From: Glaciecola flavus
Lineage (GTDB): Bacteria; Pseudomonadota; Gammaproteobacteria; Enterobacterales; Alteromonadaceae
DNA length: 64,000 nt
Assembly: GCF_042646125.1 (NCBI RefSeq)
Contig: NZ_JBHRSW010000047.1
Span: 1 to 64,000, forward strand
Direction of reading: 5' to 3'
A program made the position numbers and the translations under genes. Shown in pieces: positions 44,154 to 52,309 of this stretch. How positions within the stretch are numbered: position 1 is the stretch's first letter; each line of letters starts with the position of its first letter. Below the pieces are notes generated by a model. That model had not been told where the DNA came from, made no database searches, and saw only the letters and a list, made by a program, of their open reading frames with translations.

Positions 44154-45377
44154 TTATGTGTTGCGCTCATCGCTCAGTCTATTTCGATACTCTTGGAGCT
44201 TGCGTTTTATCATAGGACCGGATGGCTTGTATTCTAGTGCTTTTGCCATTAGGTCTTGCGCTGTTTTTAAATCAATTTTTTCCATAGATATTGCTAACTC
44301 CCTGAGAGTGTTGGCGATATCGAGCTTTTTTTCTTTTACTACAGCTTGCATAAATACGTTCTTTGCATCCAATACCTCTGGAAGGGTAACGTTTTTGGTG
44401 ATGCGTTCAATTAAAGCAAGATTATCCGTTGGACTAGTCTTAATATTAGTCAAGCTGGCGTGAAAGCGTTTACGAATGAAAGTTCGGGCATCTTGAAGAG
44501 GAACTGTCAAGTTGTATTCGGAAACAAATGCAGCAAGGGCGTGTTTATATTCTAAGCATTGCTGGTCTTTATAAACTATCGTCTGTTGAGAAGTCTTAGT
44601 GAAACAATACCCACTTCTGTTTGTTTTAAAACGACTCATACCCTTTTGATTTTGCCTTGCTGCTCCGCGAGACAATAGGGAGACATATTCCATTTGGCTG
44701 CGGTTCATTCTATGTAAAATAAAGGTTTCTTTGACATTACAGCTTTGCAAAGGCTCAGGTAAATACCCAACAGGCCCTTGTGATTGTTCCCAGTTCCAAA
44801 TTGAACCATCGCCCAGCGTATAGCTTTTTTGTGCCGTTTTAACGTTATGAATTTCTATGTGTTTTACCTTAACTTGGGTGGAAAATATTGTTTTGACCCA
44901 TGCTGATGTTACGCCATGCTGTTGAGTATCATAAATGTCGCTAAAATCAGACTCATTGTGTTTATTAAACCAGTTTAAGCAGAGTACAGATGGGTAGTTT
45001 AGCTGTGCTAATCGATCCTTTACTGAGACGAAGTCCCCTTTATTGAACCAAAATTCATCGATATCCAAAAACATGAGATAGTCAAATTTCTTATTGTCGA
45101 TGGTTTTGTATGCGTGTTGGTAAACGGTGTTTTGAGGATTCTTGTTGCCTTCATAAAAAAATTCATCGCCATCAATAAATCGAACCCGAGTTTCTCTTTG
45201 CAAGCACTGAGCAATTTCCCAAGTGTTGTCAGAAGTGTGGTTGACGTATATATCTATTGAATCAAAACCGCTTTGTAAATGGTGAAATATCCATTCGGGT
45301 AGATAGGCGGCCTCATCTTTGGCAATGGCTACCAATTTAATGGTAAGCGCTTTATTTTTCTTTAAATTAAACAACAT
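44154..45377 (-). CDS. Glycosyltransferase family 2/92-like protein
   Basis: 407 residues. The N-terminal KLVAIAKDEAAYLPEWIFHH, IDIYVNHTSDNTWEI and the metal-binding DYLMFLDIDEFWF (DxD) identify a Glyco_tranf_2_4/GT92-type enzyme; LNWFNKHNESDF...VKTIFSTQVKVKHIEIHNV continues the family pattern. The last ~45 residues form a separate helical tail ending AKALEYKPSGPMIKRKLQEY. A similar tail occurs in the sulfotransferase at 47827. The gene faces the thioredoxin-like gene and lies after the sulfatase on the same strand (60-bp gap). Confidence 0.82.
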   Translation of the reverse strand: MLFNLKKNKALTIKLVAIAKDEAAYLPEWIFHHLQSGFDSIDIYVNHTSDNTWEIAQCLQRETRVRFIDGDEFFYEGNKNPQNTVYQHAYKTIDNKKFDYLMFLDIDEFWFNKGDFVSVKDRLAQLNYPSVLCLNWFNKHNESDFSDIYDTQQHGVTSAWVKTIFSTQVKVKHIEIHNVKTAQKSYTLGDGSIWNWEQSQGPVGYLPEPLQSCNVKETFILHRMNRSQMEYVSLLSRGAARQNQKGMSRFKTNRSGYCFTKTSQQTIVYKDQQCLEYKHALAAFVSEYNLTVPLQDARTFIRKRFHASLTNIKTSPTDNLALIERITKNVTLPEVLDAKNVFMQAVVKEKKLDIANTLRELAISMEKIDLKTAQDLMAKALEYKPSGPMIKRKLQEYRNRLSDERNT

Positions 45378-45437
45378 ATATTATTCTATTGGTATGAGCT
45401 TGACCCAGTGAATACAAATTTGCAAAAAAATCATTGT

Positions 45438-47615
45438 TTATCGACACATCTGTCTTCTTGTTATTTCTCTGAATGAAACAAGTGCCATGATCCAAAAGAG
45501 GAACAAGACAATATATTGTGGTGCCATCGTTCCACCAGAGCATGGTTCTTTGATTGCTACTGTTACTGAAGTTGATGCATCTTGATTTCCATCACTGACT
45601 GAAAATGTCAATGAAAGTTCGCTTGCTGATGTGTCACTCGGGATTGGGATGCTGTATGTTCCTCGCAAAGGTGCTTCTTTTAAATCTAAGTTTCGCAGGC
45701 TAGCGGATACTGACAGCTTGAGCAACTCTTGATTTAGATCCTGTGCGTCAACTTGTAAGACCAAGGTGTCCCCTTTTGCGATTTCTTGGGTTTCGGGGAG
45801 TACTTGAATAGTAGGTGCAATTTCCACTGGCGAGATTTTTGTATAGTGGCGAACGGGGTTCATATCGCTGTCAGAGGAAATGGCAATACCGATGTAAGTC
45901 TCGACATACACTTCAGGAGCAGTAAACTTTAAGGTATCAAAACTGGTTTGCTCCATGGTAATTTCTGGCCCTAAAAACTGTTCAAAATGAATGTGAGATA
46001 GGTCGCTAGCATTTCCGGAGTGTAAATTTATGTACACGTCTTCATTGCTCGTTGCTGTTGACGAATACTTGGATAAAGACAGGCTAGATACTTTCCTCTC
46101 GGACACAAGAGAAAACTGCTCAGAAGGCAGGCCAATTTGCGTGTAATCAAAACTGCCCTCTATATAATTCTCATTCTGTCTGGGCAGAACGGCAAAACTG
46201 TCGATTAGGTGTTGCTCTATAAGCCTATCTAACTCTTGGACTTTATCCGGCAACACATCTGCGAGATTTGTCATTTCTCCAAAGTCGGTGTTTAAATCGA
46301 ATAAATGAAATAAATCACCAGAAGGCTGTCCATAGTGAAATGTTTTGATGAGTTTCCAACCGTTAAGAATGACACTTGCCGATGGAGGAAGCCAACCTGG
46401 TACACTAGGTTCTGCTGGAAAATAGGTGAACACAGGGCTTTCATCCAGAATATCGCCTGCGATCAGGGGGCGAATGTCGCGACCATCTATGACATGCGAT
46501 GACGGCCATGAAATCGCAAGACCATTCAACAGCGTTGGAAAGAAGTCGACAGATTGAATAGGCGTGTCGACTGTGTGGGGCTGATTATGCAGATTTGGCC
46601 AGTAAATAACGGTAGGAACACGAATTCCCCCCTCATAGTTGGACGCTTTGCCATAGCTTAGCGGTAAGTTGCTTGTTGGTCGAAGACCGTCTACTTTGCC
46701 ATAGTGGTTTCCACCATTATCAGAGGTAAATACTATGATAGTAGAATCAAGCAAGTTTTCCTTTTCAAGGGTATCTAAGAGTATGCCAATACTGTCGTCA
46801 AAATGTTTGACCATCGCCGCGTAAACTGCGCTTTGCTGGCTGTTAACGCTTGTTTGCTTCTTTTCGAATTCGCGAACCAATTCAGCTTGAGCATTGAATG
46901 GTGAATGGACAGAAAATGTCCAAAAATTAAGGTAAAACGGTCCGTCATTGTGGACGCTTTTTATCCAATCACTGGCCTCTTTTGCTAAGCGAATATCAAT
47001 ATGCTCTCCTTTTTCTTTCATCGCTAAGTTGGGTGCAAAACGCCAAGGAGCTAGATATCCACCCGATGGACCTGAACCCTCATAGTGAGGAATATCAACA
47101 TCGAAACCGTGTTCTAGAGGACTATAAGGCTCGGCACCCAAGTGCCACTTCCCAAAATGTGCTGTTTGATAATCGCGCTCCTTTAAAAGGCGAGAGAGGG
47201 TTGGAATATTTGTATTGAGGCGCGTGACTGTTAAGGGTTTAACAGACTTTCTGAAAGACGCCGCTGTGCGATTAACTGAGGGCGTCAGTCTGACTGTTTC
47301 TGAACCGTGCGCGGGTTCTGTTGAACCGTGCCTTGCGGGAGTCTGACCCGTCAATATAGAGGCGCGTGTCGGTGAGCAAAGCGGACTATTTGTATATGAT
47401 CGGGTAAATTTCACGCCAATTTCGGCTAATCGTTGGATATTTGGCGTTTCATAAAACCGATTTTCATTGTATAAACTGGTGTCATTCCAACCGAGATCAT
47501 CTGCCAACATGAATACAATGTTAGGCATTTCGTGTTTTATTTCTGCAAAGCCAATTGCGCATTTAGCAATCAAAAGTATACATGCTATTGATTTCATTAT
47601 TTTTTTATGCTTCAT
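45438..47615 (-). CDS. Sulfatase with C-terminal membrane sorting tail
   Basis: 725 residues from the Met at 47615 (a longer ATG start at 47669 is possible). Signal peptide, then the sulfatase core: NIVFMLADDLGWNDTSLYNE (metal Asp pair), SPLCSPTRASILTGQ with Cys~80 as the formylglycine site, YQTAHFGKWHLG and IIVFTSDNGGNH. The C-terminal ~200 residues are beta-rich, with Ig/cadherin-like repeats (DLNQELLKLSVSASLRNLDL, LSLTFSVSDGNQDAST). The end SGG plus hydrophobic helix plus REITRRQ looks like a GlyGly-CTERM signal. It likely removes sulfate from marine polysaccharide. A formylglycine-generating enzyme is needed but not present here. Confidence 0.88.
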   Translation of the reverse strand: MKHKKIMKSIACILLIAKCAIGFAEIKHEMPNIVFMLADDLGWNDTSLYNENRFYETPNIQRLAEIGVKFTRSYTNSPLCSPTRASILTGQTPARHGSTEPAHGSETVRLTPSVNRTAASFRKSVKPLTVTRLNTNIPTLSRLLKERDYQTAHFGKWHLGAEPYSPLEHGFDVDIPHYEGSGPSGGYLAPWRFAPNLAMKEKGEHIDIRLAKEASDWIKSVHNDGPFYLNFWTFSVHSPFNAQAELVREFEKKQTSVNSQQSAVYAAMVKHFDDSIGILLDTLEKENLLDSTIIVFTSDNGGNHYGKVDGLRPTSNLPLSYGKASNYEGGIRVPTVIYWPNLHNQPHTVDTPIQSVDFFPTLLNGLAISWPSSHVIDGRDIRPLIAGDILDESPVFTYFPAEPSVPGWLPPSASVILNGWKLIKTFHYGQPSGDLFHLFDLNTDFGEMTNLADVLPDKVQELDRLIEQHLIDSFAVLPRQNENYIEGSFDYTQIGLPSEQFSLVSERKVSSLSLSKYSSTATSNEDVYINLHSGNASDLSHIHFEQFLGPEITMEQTSFDTLKFTAPEVYVETYIGIAISSDSDMNPVRHYTKISPVEIAPTIQVLPETQEIAKGDTLVLQVDAQDLNQELLKLSVSASLRNLDLKEAPLRGTYSIPIPSDTSASELSLTFSVSDGNQDASTSVTVAIKEPCSGGTMAPQYIVLFLFWIMALVSFREITRRQMCR

Positions 47616-47826
47616 CTGTATCCATTTCTGCAAAGCTGAACCAGCCCTAATATAAAACAAATTCTTCACGTAGTAACTAGGGACTGTTTACCCCTGATGT
47701 GTAATTGTGCAACGAGGAGACATACACCCTAAGACTTGTCTATTTTTCTCATGTATACTCCGCAAATTATTTTCATTTTGCTAGTACTTTTACATATGAG
47801 AAAAAGTACCGCTGCCAGTAGAGGAT

Positions 47827-49125
47827 TTGCATCTGAAAGCTAATTTTGCAGATATAGACGTGGTGGTTCATATTGGATTACCGAAAACCGGTTCTTCAGC
47901 TATTCAAAAGTTATGTGTGAATTATAATAAGGTACTCGCAAATTGCGGTTGGTACTACCCTCGGCATGCTCTAGACAAAAACGGTGTGTCAGGTGGGCAC
48001 TCAAACCTGTATAAAATTTTACGAGACGAGGGAGTTAGCAAATTTCGGGAGCGAATCGATGAGTACATTGTCAAAGCGCGCGCTCGCAGGCAAACCTTAT
48101 TGATTTCAAGTGAAGGTTTATCCCAGCATCCGAATGATTTGTATGAGTCTCTATCGGGTCTAAATGTGCGTGTTGTCTCTTTTTTTCGTCATCCCGTTGA
48201 GGCATTTTTCTCCGCTTACAATCAAATGATTAAGCGGCATTTTTTCACTAGAAAGATAGACGATTATGCAGAACGAGCCATTAACAACGTTCAGCCTGTG
48301 CTTTCTGGGCGTCACCTTTTCGAGTGGAAAGAACGATTTGACGAGGCGTTTGCAGTGTTGCCATATTCGAGCAACGCAAAAACGACTGCTTCGGTAGTAC
48401 GCATGTTTTTTGATTATCTTGGGATTCCAAAAGAGCACTTCCCTTCCGGTGCATTGGACGAGCAGGTAAACAGTGGATACTGTTTACCTGCGCTAAAGCT
48501 AAAACGCCTAACAAACTTAGTATTAACGAATGAGGATACAAGGCTAAACAATAAGCTGGATTTGTTTTTTCAAGCGGCATCTGACACGAAGCAATATGAC
48601 AGTGCAGGCGCTGATACAATGATCAGTGAGGACACCTACAAGCGCCTTGTCGAAAAGTTTGAAAAAGATGTGATTGCCATTGAGTCTGGTTTCAGTATTA
48701 CTGTGCCGTTGAATACAGAACACTGCAATAAAAGCGTATCGTCGCTAAAAATTATTGCAGAGATGATAGAAATAATGCAGACCTTCGTTCAACAAGAAAA
48801 ATCGACTTACCAACGCATAAGAAAAAGAATTTTAGTTGGGGACTGGTACAGTGATGACCCTGATCATCGTCAACTTTGTGAACTATTTGATTGTCACTTT
48901 TTGTTACAAGTACGGGAGAAAGATTTTTTCTTCCCGGACAAAATTCTGCAAAAAATGTGTCGATATGACAAAGTTGATTTTCTGAGAGAAACCGCCAAGG
49001 TATTACTTGCAAGAGCAGATTACGAGCACGCCTATTTGCTTATTAGCGAGGCTAAACGTATACGCGGAAATGGGCCAGTGATTAAGCGTTTGTATGAACA
49101 AATAAAAAAGCTGAATAGTGATTAA
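47827..49125 (+). CDS. Sulfotransferase-family protein
   Basis: 432 residues. VVVHIGLPKTGSSAIQKLCV is the 5'-phosphosulfate loop; VRVVSFFRHPVEAFFSAYNQ is the 3'-phosphate-binding region (RHP...S). It should transfer sulfate from PAPS to a surface saccharide. The C-terminal tail ISEAKRIRGNGPVIKRLYEQ resembles that of the glycosyltransferase at 44154. The start is TTG at 47827 right after GAGG (spacing very short); the CTG two codons later is better spaced, so the exact start is uncertain. It is divergent from the sulfatase and convergent with the AraC gene (4-bp overlap). Confidence 0.8.
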   Translation: MHLKANFADIDVVVHIGLPKTGSSAIQKLCVNYNKVLANCGWYYPRHALDKNGVSGGHSNLYKILRDEGVSKFRERIDEYIVKARARRQTLLISSEGLSQHPNDLYESLSGLNVRVVSFFRHPVEAFFSAYNQMIKRHFFTRKIDDYAERAINNVQPVLSGRHLFEWKERFDEAFAVLPYSSNAKTTASVVRMFFDYLGIPKEHFPSGALDEQVNSGYCLPALKLKRLTNLVLTNEDTRLNNKLDLFFQAASDTKQYDSAGADTMISEDTYKRLVEKFEKDVIAIESGFSITVPLNTEHCNKSVSSLKIIAEMIEIMQTFVQQEKSTYQRIRKRILVGDWYSDDPDHRQLCELFDCHFLLQVREKDFFFPDKILQKMCRYDKVDFLRETAKVLLARADYEHAYLLISEAKRIRGNGPVIKRLYEQIKKLNSD

Positions 49126-49958
49126 GAAAACTGTTTGCGATAATGTCCCGGTGCGATACTGACGGATTTTTTAAACCGCTTTGAAAAATTGAAGACATCA
49201 CTGTAACCTACTTGTTCGCCTATTTGTTCGATTGACCAATTCGATTGTGTGAGTAAATATTTAGCTCGCTCCATTCGCAAATGAATCAAGTACTGCAGTG
49301 GACTTTTGCCAAAATGTTGCTGGAATAGGCGATGTAAATGCGGCGGCGAATAGTTGGCGATTTCTGACATCGATTCTACCGTCCAATTATAGTGCAAGCG
49401 CTGTTCCAGTGCTTGTTGTAGCTGCCAAATTCGTTGCGATTCTTGTGAGCGTGTTTGGTGTACCTGCAAGCTTTTGGCGATGTAGTTGTCGAGTTGGGTA
49501 AAAGCGGGTATCTGTAGACTTGTATCAGGCTCATAATAAATCATACTGAGCAAGTGATAGATTTGTTGGTTATATTCACAAAACTCGGCATCAGGCCGCC
49601 CTTTGACAGAGTCATTCCACTTTTCGCTGACATCTAGGTGAAACCAGACCATATCCAAGTGAGTCGCTTTCAGCTCCATGACAAAGGGTTGATAAGCGGG
49701 TAAGCATACTAAATGGCTTTTTGTGATATTGTGATGGGCTGAGCGAGTGCGCAAATTCAGTTCTCCATCAATGATATAAATCAAAGCATGCCACTGCGGA
49801 TTCGCTCGCGCAACTTTGTAATTTCCCTTCAAATTTGAAATGCCAGATAATGCGCTATTAAGTCTTTCAAGCGCCGGCGTTTTTGCGCAATCTACAAACC
49901 TTTCATCACATTCAGATCCAATCTCTAGGGCGTCAAACCAGTTACTTTCTGTTGGCAT
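49122..49958 (-). CDS. AraC family transcriptional regulator
   Basis: 278 residues from the ATG at 49958. The N-terminal cupin-like domain (~40-130; WHALIYIIDGELNLRTRSAH, HLVCLPAYQPFVMEL) should bind a small effector. Two helix-turn-helices at the C-terminus: VESMSEIANYSPPHLHRLFQ and IEQIGEQVGYSDVFNFSKRF, ending APGHYRK. Its stop overlaps the end of the sulfotransferase gene. The divergent SemiSWEET gene (164 bp away) is the likely target, suggesting sugar-responsive control. Confidence 0.88.
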   Translation of the reverse strand: MPTESNWFDALEIGSECDERFVDCAKTPALERLNSALSGISNLKGNYKVARANPQWHALIYIIDGELNLRTRSAHHNITKSHLVCLPAYQPFVMELKATHLDMVWFHLDVSEKWNDSVKGRPDAEFCEYNQQIYHLLSMIYYEPDTSLQIPAFTQLDNYIAKSLQVHQTRSQESQRIWQLQQALEQRLHYNWTVESMSEIANYSPPHLHRLFQQHFGKSPLQYLIHLRMERAKYLLTQSNWSIEQIGEQVGYSDVFNFSKRFKKSVSIAPGHYRKQFS

Positions 49959-50121
49959 GAAAATCAATCAATGATAGTTATGGATAAAAATTATGATAGC
50001 TTAAAACATTACCAAAATACAAACTTGAGCGTAGACTTGCCGCAACTTTTACCAATGAACCAAAATCTGGTTTTACGCTAAAAGTATCGTATTAACACTC
50101 AGCATTAACGAGGTAACTATT

Positions 50122-50436
50122 ATGACGACTATTGAAATACTTGGATTTACATCAGCATTTTTGACGACATTCTCGTTTTTACCTCAGGTGATTCAGGTTT
50201 TTAAAACACGTGATACCGCGTCATTGTCTCTTGCGATGTATAGTATATTCACTGTTGGTGTTGCGGGCTGGTTGGTTTATGGGATTTTTAAGCAAGACAG
50301 TGCGGTGATAGTTGCGAACATGGTAACATTGTTGTTGTCGGCATGTATATTGTCGATGAAGTTGTATAACGATTTTGCAACAAAACGCAGTAAAAAATTA
50401 CACGAAGGCGATCATTTAGAAGAGTGTGTAAACTAG
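50122..50436 (+). CDS. SemiSWEET sugar transporter
   Basis: 104 residues, three transmembrane helices (~5-25, ~37-57, ~62-82). The PQ-loop motif FLPQVIQVFKTRDTASLSLA at the end of helix 1 and the FTVGVAGWLVYGIFKQD segment are diagnostic. SemiSWEETs dimerise to form a facilitative sugar channel in the inner membrane. A GAGG ribosome-binding site precedes the ATG. It is divergent from the AraC regulator, which may control it. The C-terminus carries a short charged cytoplasmic tail. Confidence 0.92.
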   Translation: MTTIEILGFTSAFLTTFSFLPQVIQVFKTRDTASLSLAMYSIFTVGVAGWLVYGIFKQDSAVIVANMVTLLLSACILSMKLYNDFATKRSKKLHEGDHLEECVN

Positions 50437-50898
50437 GGATTTGCGAATGATGAGTTGTAAACTCAAAACAAGCATCGCCTAAAGTAACTCACGTTCCAAT
50501 ATTATTTGCTCACTTACCTGGACGGCTTAGCGGTTTATACTTGGAATTCCCCCTTTTTGTCGCAAAACCGCTGCGAGTATATCCATATACGCTTTGATTT
50601 TTCATACTTGAAAAATAAATTTTGCGACAAAAGGGGGGAATTCCAAGTATAAACCGCTGAGCCCTTGCAGCATGGGTGGCAACCAAATCAGGCTGCAGCA
50701 GACACACATAAACACCTAGCAAAACCTTCCCCCGCAATACATTTGTGATCAAATTGTTACTTTTTGTCGCGTAGTTGAAGCTGACAACGCAATCGTTGTC
50801 CTGTTACTATGTAACCAAGTTGTTCGTCCTTACCCACAATCAATTTGAAGTGACTTACCACAAAACCTTTATATGTCCGCCAGAGAAGTAAACCAATC
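50437..50898. other. 462-bp intergenic region holding palindromic copy B
   Basis: No real gene. The palindromic element at 50524-50663 takes up the centre. The rest (50664-50898) leads to the cyclophilin gene and contains no hairpin or promoter that I can identify with confidence. A minus-strand open frame across 50510-50752 is created by the repeat itself. Confidence 0.6.
50524..50663 (+). repeat. Palindromic element, copy B
   Basis: Arms 50524-50567 and 50620-50663 (44 bp each) are reverse complements with two mismatches, both transitions. The centre holds hairpin 1, GCGAGTATATCCATATACGC (50573-50592), and hairpin 2, TTTTTCA-TACT-TGAAAAA (50598-50615). With the arms this gives a three-way junction. 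The arm contains the run GGAATTCCCCC, absent from the other copies. Confidence 0.9.
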
Positions 50899-51699
50899 AT
50901 GAAAAAAATCAAAAATATTTTGTTGTCAGCCTTAGTTATAGGCTCAAGTGGATTGCATAGCTATACTAATGCGACTGAAGTACAAATCCAAACGGTGTTG
51001 GGCAATATTAATGTCGCGCTATTTGACGAAGCGACGCCAGAAACGGTCGATAACTTTTTGCTGTATGTAAATTCCGGCACATACGCTAATACTGTTTTTC
51101 ACCGTTCAGTACCTAGCTTTATTGTTCAGTCTGGTGGTTTTGCGTTTAATGGCACTGTGCCTCCTGACCCGATACCCACCAATCCACCCGTGATCAACGA
51201 GCCAGAGTTTTCTAATGTGAGGGGGACAATCGCCATGGCCAAATTAGGTGGCGATCCAAACAGTGCGACCTCTCAATGGTTTATTAACTTAAACGACAAC
51301 AGTGCAAATTTAGATGTACAAAACGGTGGGTTTACTGTGTTTGGGCAAGTTATTGGCGATGGGATGGAGGTGGTCGATGCTATTGCGGCCTTACCTATAT
51401 TTTCGCAAGGGGGAGTATTCAGTGAATTACCTGTCCGTAACTTCACGCAGGCAGATGCAAATAACGGTGTAGCGGTAGGCGGCGACAATTTAGTCATCGT
51501 TACCGACATTGTTATTGTGAATGACGTTGTTGATTCCAACCCCGATATTACGCCGATTGAGAATACAAGAATCAATCCACCTAGCCCGCCGCCCACAACG
51601 GGCAATGACGGTGGCGGATCGTCTGGTGGCAGTATCCCTTTATTTGCGGTAAGCAGTTTGTTTTTTGCCGCAGTTCTAAGACGATTTAAAGTACTTTAA
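50899..51699 (+). CDS. Cyclophilin-type peptidyl-prolyl isomerase with GlyGly-CTERM tail
   Basis: 266 residues. Signal peptide 1-26. The cyclophilin domain (~27-205) has VFHRSVPSFIVQSGGF (catalytic Arg, Phe), ATSQWFINLNDN and GFTVFGQVIGDGMEVVDAI. Then a low-complexity linker and the C-terminal PPPTTGNDGGGSSGGS, a hydrophobic helix and RRFKVL, a clear GlyGly-CTERM signal. Such tails are cut by rhombosortase, and proteins are exported via type II secretion and held at the cell surface. So this isomerase should assist folding of secreted proteins at the surface. Rhombosortase itself is not in the window. Confidence 0.92.
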   Translation: MKKIKNILLSALVIGSSGLHSYTNATEVQIQTVLGNINVALFDEATPETVDNFLLYVNSGTYANTVFHRSVPSFIVQSGGFAFNGTVPPDPIPTNPPVINEPEFSNVRGTIAMAKLGGDPNSATSQWFINLNDNSANLDVQNGGFTVFGQVIGDGMEVVDAIAALPIFSQGGVFSELPVRNFTQADANNGVAVGGDNLVIVTDIVIVNDVVDSNPDITPIENTRINPPSPPPTTGNDGGGSSGGSIPLFAVSSLFFAAVLRRFKVL

Positions 51700-51719
51700 T
51701 TAAGCTAACTATAAATCTT

Positions 51720-52307
51720 CTATGGCGTTTGGTTTATTTCAGACGCCAACACGCGTATTTGTTCACGCATTTGTTTGACGGCATTGGCATAGCCTGCTTC
51801 ACGTAATTGCGATTTGTTATAAAAGTGACGAATAGAGCTAACACCGTTTGGCTGCGTGACTGCTAGATAACCCGACAACAAAAGTAGACCTTCTTCGCTA
51901 GGATAGAAGTGTTCTATGTACACACTAAGCTGCTTGCAGTTTTCACAACTGTTTACGGCAAAGTATTTGCCCTCTAATTGATTAATATCATTGATTAAAG
52001 CACGCTTAATCGCTGCGTGTAGATTGTCTGCCCAACTGTGATAATTGGCTTTAATGAAGCGATGATCCTTTGCTTGCATGACAAGTTGGTCACCATTTAA
52101 ATATCGCGGCAGTTTAACTGAGCGTATTTCAATAACGTTAGCATTGTCAGGAATGCGATTCACTTGAGGCAAAGGGTTGGCGTCAAACACATAATAGTGT
52201 TGTTGTAAATCAGACGAGGGTGCTGAAGAGCAGGCGGCCAAACCACAAAAAATTGTTGCCAGTAGAATCAGTGACGGAAGTAAGGAGGCGTTTGTGGGCT
52301 TGTTCAT
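51720..52307 (-). CDS. pqiC: PqiC-type lipoprotein of the Pqi lipid-transport system
   Basis: 195 residues with lipobox CGLAAC (Cys ~26), then the ABC-type auxiliary lipoprotein (DUF330/PqiC) pattern: HYYVFDANPLPQVNR, VIEIRSVKLPRYLNGDQLVM, ANYHSWADNLHAAIKRALIN. PqiC sits in the outer membrane and docks the PqiB tube. It is the last gene of pqiA-pqiA-pqiB-pqiC (gap to pqiB 2 bp). A divergent promoter is not expected, as it ends near the cyclophilin gene, convergent. Confidence 0.88.
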   Translation of the reverse strand: MNKPTNASLLPSLILLATIFCGLAACSSAPSSDLQQHYYVFDANPLPQVNRIPDNANVIEIRSVKLPRYLNGDQLVMQAKDHRFIKANYHSWADNLHAAIKRALINDINQLEGKYFAVNSCENCKQLSVYIEHFYPSEEGLLLLSGYLAVTQPNGVSSIRHFYNKSQLREAGYANAVKQMREQIRVLASEINQTP

Positions 52308-52309
52308 GC

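Noticed and set aside
50510..50752. Minus-strand open frame of 80 codons over palindromic copy B; a similar one at 60114-60413 over copy D
   Set aside because: Both encode the same short stretch (KIYFS...KNxSVYGYTRxGFAT) only because they read through the conserved repeat core. There is no ribosome-binding site, and flanks differ completely.
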